Source of the DNA: Ideonella sp. WA131b
GTDB lineage: Bacteria; Pseudomonadota; Gammaproteobacteria; Burkholderiales; Burkholderiaceae_C
NCBI GenBank assembly: GCA_023657425.1
Contig: JAGTJW010000003.1
Location: forward strand, 62,001-126,000
DNA length: 64,000 nucleotides
Reading direction: 5' to 3'
The notes beneath the pieces are model-generated. The model searched no databases and was not told where the DNA came from. It was given only the letters and a program-made list of their open reading frames with translations. Both the position numbers and the translations under genes were made by a program. How positions within the stretch are numbered: position 1 is the first letter of the stretch; every line of letters starts with the position of its first letter. Of the stretch, positions 9,263 through 18,044 are shown piece after piece.

Positions 9263-10604
9263 TGCGGGCAAAGTAGCGCTGGATGCCGTCGGCCAACGCG
9301 TCCACCAGCTGCGCCCGGAAGGCCGGGTCGCGCAGGCGCTGCTCTTCCTCGGGGTTCGAAATGAAGGCCGTCTCCACCAGGATGCTCGGGATGTCGGGCG
9401 CGCGCAGCACCGCGAAGCCGGCCTGCTCCACCTGGCGCTTGTGCAGCCGGCCGACGCGCCCGATGCCTTGAAGCACCTCGCCGCCCAGGCGGAGGCTGTC
9501 GCGGATCTGCGCCGCCGTGCTCATGTCGGCCATCGTGGCCAGCAGCTGGCGGTCGCGCACCGCGGCCACGCCGGCCAGGTTGACGCCGCCCACGCGGTCG
9601 GCGGCGTTCTCCCGCTCGGCCATCCAGCGCGCGGCGCTGCTGGTGGCGCCGCGCTCCGACAGCACGAACACGCTGGCGCCTCGCGCCTCGCGCCGCACGA
9701 AGGCGTCGGCGTGGATGCTCACGAACAGGTCGGCCTGCACCCGCCGCGCCTTGCGCACGCGCTCGGCCAGCGGCACGAAGAAGTCGCCGTCGCGCGTGAG
9801 CATCACGCGCATGCCGGGCACGGCGTTCAGGCGGTCGCGCAGTGCCAGCGAGACGGCCAGCACGACGTCCTTCTCGCGCAGGCCGGTGGGGCCGATGGCG
9901 CCGGGGTCTTCGCCGCCGTGGCCGGCGTCGATGGCGACGATGATCAGCCGGTCCACCTTGCGGCGCTCTTCCGGCGTGGCCGGCGTCGGCGGCGGCTTGG
10001 GCGCCGGGGTCTGCAACACGGGCGGCGGTGCCGATGCCGCCGGGGCGGCCGGGCCGGCCCCGGGCGGCGGCGCCACGGCCACCGGCGGCTGCGACTCGAT
10101 GCGGGCAATCAGCTCGCCCAGGGCGTCCTGCAGGGCCCGGGCGGCGCGCTGCTCGGCGGCCTCCTTGTCGCGCACCAGCGCCAGCAGCGGGTCGGCCTCC
10201 TGCAGCGGGTAGAGATCAAACAGGAGCCGGTGCTGGTAGGGCTCCACCGGTGCCAGCATGAACTGCTCGGGCCGCACCGGCTGCTTGAGGTCGAAGACCA
10301 GCCGCACCACGCGCGGCAGGTACTGGCCGACGCGCACGCCGGCAATGTAGGGATCGTCGGGGCGCACCTGGCCCACCAGCTCGCGCAGCGCGGCGTCGAG
10401 GACGAGCCGGTCGATGTCGACAACCAGCCTCGGCGGCGCCTCCACCAGCGTGTGCGTGGCCGCCAGCGGAGTGTCGGACTCGACGGTGACGCGCGTGTAG
10501 TCGCGGGCCGGCCACACGCGCACGGCCAGGATGCCGGCGCCGTGGGCGAGCTGCGGCGCCGTGATCAAGAGCACCGTGGTGCCGAGGGCATCGCGGCGCT
10601 TCAT
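9231..10604 (-). CDS. amiC: N-acetylmuramoyl-L-alanine amidase, AmiC type
   Basis: A periplasmic zinc amidase that cuts the bond between N-acetylmuramic acid and the peptide stem of peptidoglycan during cell separation. It has 457 residues. An export signal (MKRRDALGTT..., with a weak twin-arginine look) is followed by an AMIN septum-targeting domain at about residues 25-130, a proline/alanine-rich linker, and an amidase_3 domain from about 215. Zinc ligands and the catalytic Glu are visible in DAGHGGEDPGA, LREKDV, SIHADAF and VETAFISN. The ATG at 10604 overlaps the tsaE stop (ATGA), so the two genes are coupled. The last codons (PLARRRVL) lie in the 39-bp tandem repeat. Confidence 0.94.
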   Translation of the reverse strand: MKRRDALGTTVLLITAPQLAHGAGILAVRVWPARDYTRVTVESDTPLAATHTLVEAPPRLVVDIDRLVLDAALRELVGQVRPDDPYIAGVRVGQYLPRVVRLVFDLKQPVRPEQFMLAPVEPYQHRLLFDLYPLQEADPLLALVRDKEAAEQRAARALQDALGELIARIESQPPVAVAPPPGAGPAAPAASAPPPVLQTPAPKPPPTPATPEERRKVDRLIIVAIDAGHGGEDPGAIGPTGLREKDVVLAVSLALRDRLNAVPGMRVMLTRDGDFFVPLAERVRKARRVQADLFVSIHADAFVRREARGASVFVLSERGATSSAARWMAERENAADRVGGVNLAGVAAVRDRQLLATMADMSTAAQIRDSLRLGGEVLQGIGRVGRLHKRQVEQAGFAVLRAPDIPSILVETAFISNPEEEQRLRDPAFRAQLVDALADGIQRYFARNPPLARRRVL

Positions 10605-11125
10605 GCCGGAGCAGGCCCCAGCGCCTGCAGCAGCGCCCAGCCTTGCCGCGTGCCGGCCTCCACCCGCACGCTGCGGGCGTTGTCGTCGGTGGGTTCCAGG
10701 TGCAGCGCCAGGTCGGCCGGCGGCAGCACGGCCGCGGCCTTCTGTGGCCACTCGGCCAGTTTCAGGCCCGGCGCGGCGAAGACGTCGCGGAAGCCGGCGT
10801 CGAGCCACTCGCGCGCGTCGTCGAAGCGGTAGAAATCGAAGTGCGAGATCGACAATCCCGCGGCCGGCTCGCCCGCGACGTGCGGCTCGAGCACGCCGTA
10901 GGTCGGGCTTTTGATGCGGCCGGCCACGCCAAGCGCGCGCAGCAGGTGGCGCACGAAGGTCGTCTTGCCCGCGCCCAGCGGGCCGTGCAGTGCGATGAAG
11001 ACGTCGCGCTGTGCGGCGTGGACGGCGAGGTGGCGGGCCAGCCGCGAGGCGTCGGCCGCGCAGGCGGCCTCGTCGGGCCAGAGCAGGGTGCGGGTTGCTA
11101 GGATGGTCGGATGCCCGGAGTCCAT
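10601..11125 (-). CDS. tsaE: tRNA threonylcarbamoyladenosine biosynthesis ATPase TsaE
   Basis: The ATPase subunit of the TsaBDE complex, needed for t6A37 on tRNAs decoding ANN codons. It has 174 residues, with the Walker A motif GPLGAGKTTFVRHLLRALG, then the TsaE signature SPTYGVLEPH and the HFDFYRF segment, then LAEWPQKAA. The only ATG that keeps the N-terminus is at 11125, which lies inside the divergent queG reading frame (start 11111), so the two 5' ends overlap by 15 bp. It is coupled to amiC downstream, a common proteobacterial pair. Confidence 0.93.
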   Translation of the reverse strand: MDSGHPTILATRTLLWPDEAACAADASRLARHLAVHAAQRDVFIALHGPLGAGKTTFVRHLLRALGVAGRIKSPTYGVLEPHVAGEPAAGLSISHFDFYRFDDAREWLDAGFRDVFAAPGLKLAEWPQKAAAVLPPADLALHLEPTDDNARSVRVEAGTRQGWALLQALGPAPA

Positions 11126-12238
11126 CTTCAAAGCCCGCAGCGCATCGTCGAACGGCTGCAGGCATGGAGCGATGAGCTGGGATTTTCCCAGATCGGCATC
11201 GCCGGCATCGACTTGTCCACGGCCGAGCCGGGCCTGCTCGACTGGCTGGCCGCCGGCTTCCACGGTGGCATGGGCTACATGGCCCGGCACGGTCTGAAGC
11301 GCGCGCGCCCGGCCGAGCTGGTGCCCGGCACGGTGAGCGTGATCAGCGCGCGCATGGATTACCTGCCGCGCGATGCGCCGCCCGACTGGCGCGAACGGGA
11401 GCAGGGCGCGCTGCACGAGCCGGGCCGCGCCGTCGTCTCGGTCTATGCGCGCGGCCGCGATTACCACCGCGTGCTGCGCACCCGGCTGCAGCGCCTGGCC
11501 GAGCGGCTGGCTTGCGAGGTCGGGCCGCTGGGCCACCGCGTGTTCGCCGACTCTGCCCCGGTGCTGGAAGTGGAGCTGGCGCGGCGTGCCGGTCTGGGCT
11601 GGCGCGGGAAGCACACCCTGCTGCTGCAGCGCGAGCACGGCTCGATGTTCTTCCTGGGCGAGATCTTCGTCGACCTGGCCCTGCCGCCGGGCGAGCCGGT
11701 GTCCGACCACTGCGGCAGCTGCACCGCCTGCATCGGCGCCTGCCCCACGGGGGCCATCGTCGCGCCATACCGGCTGGATGCGAGGCGCTGCATCAGCTAC
11801 CTCACGATCGAGCACGACGGCCCCATCGACGAGGCCCTGCGAGCGCCGATGGGCAAGCGCATCTACGGCTGCGACGACTGCCAGCTCGCCTGCCCCTGGA
11901 ACCGCTGGGCGCGGCGCAGCCCACTGCCCGACTTCGACGAGCGACAGGGCCTGGGCGGCGCCACCTTGCGCGCGCTGTGGGCCTGGGACGAGGCCGAGTT
12001 CGGCCGCCGCACCGAGGGCAGCGCCATCCGCCGCATCGGCTGGCGGCGGTGGCGCCGCAACCTTGCAGTGGCGTTGGGCAACGCCTGGCGAGAACACGGC
12101 GACGAGGCCGACGCGCAGGCGCTGGCCCAGGCCCGTGACACCGCCGACCCGCTGGTGCGCGAGCACATCGACTGGGCGCTGGCGCAGAGGGCGCTGGCGG
12201 CCTCCCCCGCCGCCGCGCCCGTACCATCGCGGCCCTGA
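11111..12238 (+). CDS. queG: Epoxyqueuosine reductase
   Basis: Reduces epoxyqueuosine to queuosine in tRNA, the last step of Q synthesis, using cobalamin and two [4Fe-4S] clusters. It has 375 residues. The N-terminal cobalamin-binding part contains FSQIGIAGIDL and YMARH. The ferredoxin-like part contains CGSCTACIGACPTGAI, then RRCISYLTIEH and YGCDDCQLACPWN. I use the ATG at 11111, with AGGATGG upstream; it overlaps the divergent tsaE 5' end. The cobalamin need fits the B12 uptake operon at 26-31 kb. Confidence 0.94.
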   Translation: MPGVHLQSPQRIVERLQAWSDELGFSQIGIAGIDLSTAEPGLLDWLAAGFHGGMGYMARHGLKRARPAELVPGTVSVISARMDYLPRDAPPDWREREQGALHEPGRAVVSVYARGRDYHRVLRTRLQRLAERLACEVGPLGHRVFADSAPVLEVELARRAGLGWRGKHTLLLQREHGSMFFLGEIFVDLALPPGEPVSDHCGSCTACIGACPTGAIVAPYRLDARRCISYLTIEHDGPIDEALRAPMGKRIYGCDDCQLACPWNRWARRSPLPDFDERQGLGGATLRALWAWDEAEFGRRTEGSAIRRIGWRRWRRNLAVALGNAWREHGDEADAQALAQARDTADPLVREHIDWALAQRALAASPAAAPVPSRP

Positions 12239-12334
12239 CCCGCCCCCGGGTGGCACACTCGGCGGCGGGCCCGAAACGCGAAGGGCGCCTTCGGCATCGC
12301 CCAACTCCACCCACACCGTCCGGAGACCAATCCC

Positions 12335-13312
12335 ATGCAACGATCCCGCCTGGCCCTGCTGGCCGCACTCACCGCCGTGGCGCTGCCGCTGCCCGGCACC
12401 GCGCTGGCCCAGGCCTTCCCGAGCAAGCCGGTGCGGCTGATCGTGCCGTTTGCACCCGGTGGCACCACCGACATCATCGCCCGTGTGGTCGCACCCGGTC
12501 TGGGCACCGCGCTGGGTCAGCAGACGGTGGTCGAGAACCGCGGCGGCGGCGGTGGCTCCATCGGTGCGATGGAGCTGATCAAGGCGCCCGCCGACGGACA
12601 CACGCTGGGCGTGGCCACGGTGTCGACCACGGCGTCCAATCCCGCCATCAACCCGAAGATCGGCTACGACCCCGCGGCCGACTTCGTGCCCATCACCAAC
12701 CTCGCGGCCACCCCCAACGTGATCGCGGTGCATCCCAGCTTCCCGGCCCGCGACTACCGCGGCTTCGTGGCCGAGCTCAAGAAGAACCCGGGCAAGTACA
12801 GCTACGCCAGTTCGGGCACCGGTGGCATCGGACACCTGCAGACCGAGCTGTTCAAGAGCCTGGCGGGCGTGTTCATGACGCACATCCCGTACCGCGGCGC
12901 AGGGCCGGCGCTCAACGACACCGTGGCCGGCCAGGTGCCCATCATCTTCGACAACATGCCCTCGGCCTTGCCCTTCATCCGCGATGGCAAGCTCATGGCC
13001 ATCGTCGTGGCCGCGCCCGAGCGGCTGGCACAGCTGCCCAACGTGCCCACCTTCAAGGAAGTGGGCCTGGAGGCCGTCAACCGGATGGCGTACTACGGGC
13101 TGGTGGCGCCCAAGGGCACGCCCAAGGCGGTGGTCGACCAGATCGGTGCCGCGGCGCGCAAGGCGCTGGAAGATCCGGCGGTGCGCAAGCGCATCGAGGA
13201 CACCGGTTCGCTGGTGATCGGCAACACGCCCGAGCAGTTCGCTGCGCAGATGCGGGCGGAGCTGCAGGTCTACCGCGACGTCGTCAAGCGCCAGAACCTC
13301 AAGTTGGATTGA
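12335..13312 (+). CDS. Bug/TctC-family tripartite tricarboxylate transporter binding protein
   Basis: A 325-residue periplasmic binding protein of the Bug family, greatly expanded in Burkholderiales. The signal peptide ends TALAQA at about residue 26. The mature part starts [19 protein letters not shown], followed by [27 protein letters not shown] and [12 protein letters not shown], the carboxylate-binding loops. Its ligand is probably an organic acid. No TctA/TctB membrane genes are nearby, as is usual for orphan Bug proteins. Its TGA overlaps the TTG proposed as start of xerD. Confidence 0.93.
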   Translation: MQRSRLALLAALTAVALPLPGTALAQAFPSKPVRLIVPFAPGGTTDIIARVVAPGLGTALGQQTVVENRGGGGGSIGAMELIKAPADGHTLGVATVSTTASNPAINPKIGYDPAADFVPITNLAATPNVIAVHPSFPARDYRGFVAELKKNPGKYSYASSGTGGIGHLQTELFKSLAGVFMTHIPYRGAGPALNDTVAGQVPIIFDNMPSALPFIRDGKLMAIVVAAPERLAQLPNVPTFKEVGLEAVNRMAYYGLVAPKGTPKAVVDQIGAAARKALEDPAVRKRIEDTGSLVIGNTPEQFAAQMRAELQVYRDVVKRQNLKLD

Positions 13313-14226
13313 ACCAGGCCGAGGGTTCGGGCGAGCTGCCGGGCATCGAGGCGATCGACGCCTTCTGCGACGCCCTGTGGCTGGAGCACGGGCTGTCGCC
13401 GCTGACGCTGGCGGCCTACCGCCGCGACCTGACGCTGTACGCACGGTGGCTCCAGCGCAGGGCCGGCCGCGGGCTCGACACCAGCACCGAGGCCGACCTG
13501 CTGGCCTACATGGCCGAGCGCCACGCCGCCACGCGCGCCACGACGGCGAACCGGCGGCTGTCGGTGTTCAGGCGCTACTTCCGCTGGGCCCTGCGCGAGC
13601 ACCGCGTGGCCGCCGACCCCACGCTGCGCCTGCAGGCCGCCCGCCAGCCGCTGCGGGTGCCTCGGACGCTGACGGAGGCGCAGGTCGAGGCGCTGCTGGC
13701 CGCACCCGACACCGGCTCGCCGCTGGGCCAGCGCGACCGCGCCATGCTCGAGCTGATGTACGCCAGCGGACTGCGCGTGAGCGAACTGGTGGCACTGAAG
13801 GCCGTGCACCTGGCGCTGGACGACGGTGTGCTGCGCGTCCTGGGCAAGGGCTCGCGTGAGCGGCTGGTGCCCTTTGGCGAGGAAGCGCGCGCGCGCCTGA
13901 TGGACTATCTGGCGCAGGCGCGCGCCGTCATCCTGGGCGGTCGGCGCAGCGAGGCTCTGTTCGTCACCGCCCGCGGCGAGGGCATGACGCGGCAGATGTT
14001 CTGGCGCATCGTCAAGCGCTGTGCGCAGCAGGCCGGCATCCCGGCACCCTTGTCGCCGCACACCCTCAGGCACGCCTTTGCAACCCACCTGCTGAACCAC
14101 GGCGCCGACCTGCGCGCCGTGCAGATGCTGCTGGGGCATGCCGACATCGGCACCACCACGATCTACACCCACGTGGCGCGAGAACGGCTGCGCCAGCTGC
14201 ACGAGAAGCACCACCCGCGCGGCTGA
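13309..14226 (+). CDS. xerD: Site-specific tyrosine recombinase XerD
   Basis: The XerD half of the XerCD recombinase, which resolves chromosome dimers at dif. It has 305 residues, the normal length. The SAM-like N-terminal domain starts [23 protein letters not shown]. Catalytic residues appear in ASGLRVSEL (Arg), [11 protein letters not shown] (Lys), [10 protein letters not shown] (His, Arg), LLGHADI (His) and TTIYTHV (Tyr nucleophile). No ATG or GTG fits. The first sensible start is TTG at 13309, overlapping the preceding stop; the frame open further upstream is unrelated shadow. It is the housekeeping recombinase, not a mobile-element integrase. Confidence 0.93.
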   Translation: MNQAEGSGELPGIEAIDAFCDALWLEHGLSPLTLAAYRRDLTLYARWLQRRAGRGLDTSTEADLLAYMAERHAATRATTANRRLSVFRRYFRWALREHRVAADPTLRLQAARQPLRVPRTLTEAQVEALLAAPDTGSPLGQRDRAMLELMYASGLRVSELVALKAVHLALDDGVLRVLGKGSRERLVPFGEEARARLMDYLAQARAVILGGRRSEALFVTARGEGMTRQMFWRIVKRCAQQAGIPAPLSPHTLRHAFATHLLNHGADLRAVQMLLGHADIGTTTIYTHVARERLRQLHEKHHPRG

Positions 14227-14291
14227 TGGCAACCCGGCAGCCCAGGGTGGCGGCTCGAAGGGGGGCTCGAGGAAGGGGAGCCCGCGTCGAA

Positions 14292-14327
14292 GAAAAGGCC
14301 CGCGCGGCATTGCCGGCGGGCCTTTTC
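14292..14327. terminator. Bidirectional intrinsic terminator between xerD and the porin gene
   Basis: Stem GAAAAGGCCCGC (14292-14303) pairs with GCGGGCCTTTTC (14316-14327). It gives a T-run after the hairpin on both strands, so it can end xerD (+) and the convergent porin gene (-). Confidence 0.88.
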
Positions 14328-14373
14328 GTGGTGCCTGGCGCACCCGCTTTGGGCGCGCCAGGTCGGTGCGCGG

Positions 14374-15390
14374 TCAGAACACGTAGATCACCCCGACGGC
14401 GAAGCCGCTGCCGCTGCGCTGGGCATTGGCCGGGTCGGAGCCAATCCGGGACACCAAGGGGTTGGCCGCCTTGCTCGTCTTCCAGTTGCCGAACTCGGCG
14501 TAGGCGTAGGTGCTCTTGAAGATCTCGCTGTTGACGAAGACCTCGGCGCCACGTAGTTTCAGGTCGTCATCGGTGTTCTGGGCCAGCAGAACGCCGACAT
14601 TGAAGTTGCCGACCGGCGCCACCAGGCCGGCGCTGAAGCCGCTGCCCGTGCCGCCCTTGTTGAAGTCGCCGCCGTCGGCGTAGCCGAGCATGAGCTTGGC
14701 GACCTTGAAGTCGTAGCTGCCGGCCGCCGACATGAATCGCTGCGCGGCGCTGTTCTCCTTGGTCTGCATCGACACCGCCACCGACAGCGGGCCCGTGCCG
14801 TACTTCAGGCCCGCCGAGAACACGTTGTTGGCCCCCGAGCCGCGGTTGCCCTTGGGCACGAGGCCCAGCTGGGCGGTGAAGCCGCCCAGGTTCGGGCTGA
14901 TGTACTGCAGCGAGCGCGACTGGCGAAGGGGCAGCCACGGAGCGGTCAGCGTGTAGCCCAGGGCCGACAGGCCGTTGGAGGCGCCGTTGAAGTCGTAGTC
15001 GATCATCGTCTGGAACGAAACCGAATCCTGGCGGCCCAGACGCACTTCGCCGAAGTTGCCCGAGAAGCCGAACCAGGCCTGGCGATCGAAGAAGTTGCCG
15101 CCGCCGTTGACGCCACCGTCGCTGTTGATGCCGCCGGTTTCGAAACGGAAGTTGGCCTTGACGCCGGAGCCGAGATCCACGCCGCCCTTGATGCCCACGC
15201 GGGTGGTGGAGTTGCCTTCGCTGGAGCCGTTGTCGCCGCCAGAGTGGAAGTCGGCCTTCTCGGCGAGGAACACATCGCCGAACAGGCTCTTGCCGTAGCT
15301 CATGTCGACCAGGCCGTAGAGGCTCAGCTGCGCCTGGGCGGCGCCGGCAAAAGCCATCAGAACCGCTGCGGGAATCAAGTTTTTCTTCAT
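14374..15390 (-). CDS. Gram-negative outer-membrane porin (Porin_4 type)
   Basis: A trimeric general porin of the betaproteobacterial OmpC-like family. The signal peptide is MKKNLIPAAVLMAFAGAAQA and the mature protein starts QLSLYGLVDMSYG. GIKGGVDLGSGVKANFRFE and RQAWFGFSGNFGEVRLGRQD are family hallmarks. The last residues, VGVIYVF, end in the phenylalanine recognised by the BAM machinery. It has 338 residues, the usual size. It lies alone between the xerD terminator and the amino-acid permease gene, from which it is separated by 152 bp that should hold its promoter. Confidence 0.95.
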   Translation of the reverse strand: MKKNLIPAAVLMAFAGAAQAQLSLYGLVDMSYGKSLFGDVFLAEKADFHSGGDNGSSEGNSTTRVGIKGGVDLGSGVKANFRFETGGINSDGGVNGGGNFFDRQAWFGFSGNFGEVRLGRQDSVSFQTMIDYDFNGASNGLSALGYTLTAPWLPLRQSRSLQYISPNLGGFTAQLGLVPKGNRGSGANNVFSAGLKYGTGPLSVAVSMQTKENSAAQRFMSAAGSYDFKVAKLMLGYADGGDFNKGGTGSGFSAGLVAPVGNFNVGVLLAQNTDDDLKLRGAEVFVNSEIFKSTYAYAEFGNWKTSKAANPLVSRIGSDPANAQRSGSGFAVGVIYVF

Positions 15391-15542
15391 CGGGTCGTCC
15401 TAAGAGTGGGTTAGGGAACACCCGCAGTCTAAGGGCCGGGTTAGCCCGGATGCCCTTCGATCGGCTGTTCTGCGTGGTGCGACAGCAACATGTGTGCCAG
15501 GTGCTGCGGATCGGGCGCAAGCAGCGGCAACGCGTGTGTCGG

Positions 15543-16295
15543 TCAGCGTCCGCGCAGGTGCGCCGGGGCTTCCAGTCGCCGAGCCAGCAGGGACAGCGCC
15601 AGCGTCAGCACCAGGTACACGGCCGAGATGGCCAGGTAGGGCTCCCAGTAGCGGCTGTAGGCGCCGGCCACGGTGCGCGCGGCCAGCGCCAGCTCGGCCA
15701 GGCCGATGGCGCTGACCAGCGAGGAGTCCTTGATGAGTGTGATGCCCTCGTTGACGAGCGCCGGCACCATGCGCCGGAAGGCCTGCGGCAGCACGACGAA
15801 GCGCATGGCCTGGGTGTGTGTGAGGCCCACGCTGTAGGCGGCCTGCGTCTGGCCACGGTGGATGCTTTGGATGCCGGCGCGGAAGATCTCGCCGATGTAC
15901 GCCCCGGCATTGAGCGTGAGCGCGAGCGCGCCGGAGAAGAAGGCCCCATGCTCCTGGCGGAACGCGCGCGCCGCCTCACCCGCGAGCAGCAGGCCGTGGT
16001 CGGGGTGCACCAGCGTCGGCATCAGCGCAAAGTGCACGAGCAGGATCTGCACGAACAGGGGCGTGCCGCGGAAAAAGCCCACGTAGGCGGCCGTCGTGCC
16101 GCGCAGCAGCGACATGGCAGCGCGGCCCGCGGGCGATGCCGGCGCCGGCCCGTCCTTGGAGCAGCTCACCAGACCGATCACGGTGCCCAGCGCCATGCCG
16201 GCAGCGATGGCGACCACCGTGAGCTGCAGGGTCATCAGCAGGCCGCTCCAGAAGAGCGGCCCGTAGCCGGCGAGGATCTCCCAGCGAAGATCCAC
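15543..16295 (-). CDS. Polar amino-acid ABC transporter permease
   Basis: A 250-residue inner-membrane permease of the His/Glu/Gln family. It starts YGPLFWSGLLMTLQLTVVAI; the EAA-type loop near RAGIQSIHRGQTQAAYSVGL and the segment VVLPQAFRRMVPALVNEGITLIKDSSL are diagnostic. It forms the membrane channel for the binding lipoprotein encoded just upstream (30-bp gap). An insertion of about 20 residues after helix 1 (SCSKDGPAPASPAGRAA) is longer than usual. No ATPase gene follows; the next gene is the porin. Confidence 0.92.
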   Translation of the reverse strand: MDLRWEILAGYGPLFWSGLLMTLQLTVVAIAAGMALGTVIGLVSCSKDGPAPASPAGRAAMSLLRGTTAAYVGFFRGTPLFVQILLVHFALMPTLVHPDHGLLLAGEAARAFRQEHGAFFSGALALTLNAGAYIGEIFRAGIQSIHRGQTQAAYSVGLTHTQAMRFVVLPQAFRRMVPALVNEGITLIKDSSLVSAIGLAELALAARTVAGAYSRYWEPYLAISAVYLVLTLALSLLARRLEAPAHLRGR

Positions 16296-16324
16296 GGCCG
16301 GCGTGGTTCAGCGGCGAACCGGAC

Positions 16325-17167
16325 TCACTTGCTGGCGGCCGGTGCAGGTGCCGCGGCGGCCGCCGGGGAGGCACCGAAGTACCTGGCGTAGATCTGCGCG
16401 TAGCTGCCGTCGGCCTTGATCGCGGCCAGGCCCTGGTTGACCTTGGCCAGCAGCTCGGCGTTGCCCTTCTTCAGAGCGATGCCGTACTGCTCGGGCACGA
16501 AGCCGGGGTCGGACACGGTCTTGAACTTGCCGCCCGGGTTGTTGGCCACGTGGTGCGCGATGACGCCGTTGTCGGCCACCACGGCGTCCACGCCACCGGC
16601 CTCAAGCTCCTTCAGCGCCAGGGGCGTGCTCTCGAAGCGCTTGATGTTGGTGTTGGTCTTGCCGAGCAGCTTGCTCACGGCCTCGTCGCCGGTGGTGCCG
16701 GTCTGCACGCCGACCTTGAGTTTCTTGAGGTCGGCAAACTTGGCGACCTTGCTCGACTCCTTCACCGCGATCAGCTGCGCGGCGTCGAAGTAGGGCTCGG
16801 AGAAGTCCATGGTCTGCTTGCGTTCGTCGGTGATCGTCACCGCCGAGACGATCATGTCCCGGTCGCCCTGCTGCAGCGTGTTGAAGATGCCTTCCCAGGG
16901 CGTGTTGACGAACTTCACCTCGATGCCGGCCTTGGCGGCGATGGCATTCACGACGTCGATGTCGAAGCCGACGATCTCGCCTTTTTCGTTCTGGATCTCG
17001 AAGGGCGCGTAGGCGGCGTCGGTGCCCACGACATAGACCTTGGCCGGGGCCGACGCCACAGGAGCGGTGGTCGGGGCTGGGGCGGCTTCCTTTTTTCCGC
17101 AGGCGGCGAGCATCAGGGTGGCGGCAGTCAGGCCGGCCAATTGCAGGAAGCGGCGGGTGGACAGCAT
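16325..17167 (-). CDS. Glutamine-type amino-acid ABC transporter binding lipoprotein
   Basis: A family-3 solute-binding protein anchored as a lipoprotein: signal FLQLAGLTAATLMLAAC with the lipobox ahead of Cys. The mature domain shows VVGTDAAYAPFEIQNEKGEI, GFDIDVVNAIAAKAG, TPWEGIFNTLQQGDRD and VGVQTGTTGDEAVSKLLG, all typical of glutamine/histidine binding. The C-terminus is alanine/proline-rich. The start is uncertain: ATG at 17167 (used here) gives a standard lipoprotein signal, and ATG at 17191 adds eight residues; neither has a strong ribosome site. It is followed by the permease gene, forming a two-gene unit without an ATPase. Confidence 0.88.
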   Translation of the reverse strand: MLSTRRFLQLAGLTAATLMLAACGKKEAAPAPTTAPVASAPAKVYVVGTDAAYAPFEIQNEKGEIVGFDIDVVNAIAAKAGIEVKFVNTPWEGIFNTLQQGDRDMIVSAVTITDERKQTMDFSEPYFDAAQLIAVKESSKVAKFADLKKLKVGVQTGTTGDEAVSKLLGKTNTNIKRFESTPLALKELEAGGVDAVVADNGVIAHHVANNPGGKFKTVSDPGFVPEQYGIALKKGNAELLAKVNQGLAAIKADGSYAQIYARYFGASPAAAAAPAPAASK

Positions 17168-17214
17168 GGTCGTAGGCAGGGGGGTTGACATGAAGGGCAG
17201 TGTAAACCTCAGCG

Positions 17215-18027
17215 TCACGCACGGAGCGTGCCTTGCCGAGGCGGCGCACCGAGGGCGTCGAGCTCGTCGGCCGTGAAGCCGGCGGCGGCGCGTGCCTCGA
17301 GGTTGAACGGCCCCTTGGGCACCGGCGCGCCGTGGCGTGCCGCGAGCACCGCGTCATGCGCCACGGGGTCGAGCCCGTCGCGCGCGCACAGCCAGCGGTA
17401 CCAGCGGTTGCCGATGGCGACGTGGCCGACCTCGTCGCGCAGGATCACGCCGAGGATGCGCACCGCAGTCTCGTCGCCGGCCTGTGCGAGCTTCTTCTGC
17501 ATCGGCGGCGTGGCGTCCAGGCCGCGCGCCTCCAGCGTGCGTGGCACCAGCGCCATGCGCGCGGTGGCATCCAGCGCGGTCCGCTCGCACATCGTCCACA
17601 GGCCGTCGTGCGCGGCATGGTCGCCGTAGCGGCAGCCGAGCGTGGTCAGGTGCTCGGCCAGCAGGCCGAAGTGGTGGGCCTCTTCGGCGGCCACGGTGAG
17701 CCAGTCGCGGTAGTAGGCCGCGGGCAGGCCCGGGAAGCGCCAGATCGCGTCGAGCGCCAGGTTGATGGCGTTGAACTCGATGTGCGCCACGGCGTGCAGC
17801 AGCGCGGCGCGGCCCTCGCGCGTGAACGGAGAGCGACGCGGCACGTCTTTGGGCGCGACCAGCAGCGGGCGCTCGGGGCGGCCCGGCGGCGGGGCCTGCG
17901 GCTGCAGCGCAGCGGTGGTGTCGATCGCGAGGCCGGCGCGCGCCTCGAACAGCGAGCGCGTGGCCGCGACCTTGGCCGCAGGCTCGGCGATCTGCAAGGC
18001 CTCGAGGGCGGCGGCACGAAGCTCCAT
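17215..18027 (-). CDS. DUF455 ferritin-like (MiaE-like) protein
   Basis: A 270-residue four-helix-bundle protein of the DUF455 family, related to the tRNA hydroxylase MiaE and di-iron ferritin-like proteins. Candidate iron ligands are Glu/His in AHIEFNAINLALDA, AAEEAHHFGLL and LRDEVGHVAIGNRWY. The biochemical role is not established. Its start is only 17 bp from the start of the divergent carbonic-anhydrase-like gene, so the promoters must overlap each other or the genes. The binding-protein gene follows on the same strand after 47 bp. Confidence 0.87.
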   Translation of the reverse strand: MELRAAALEALQIAEPAAKVAATRSLFEARAGLAIDTTAALQPQAPPPGRPERPLLVAPKDVPRRSPFTREGRAALLHAVAHIEFNAINLALDAIWRFPGLPAAYYRDWLTVAAEEAHHFGLLAEHLTTLGCRYGDHAAHDGLWTMCERTALDATARMALVPRTLEARGLDATPPMQKKLAQAGDETAVRILGVILRDEVGHVAIGNRWYRWLCARDGLDPVAHDAVLAARHGAPVPKGPFNLEARAAAGFTADELDALGAPPRQGTLRA

Positions 18028-18044
18028 CCCTACAATCTTGCCGC

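Noticed and set aside
13309..14226. A phage or integron integrase marking a mobile element
   Set aside because: Length, motifs and lack of attachment sites or cargo fit the housekeeping XerD.
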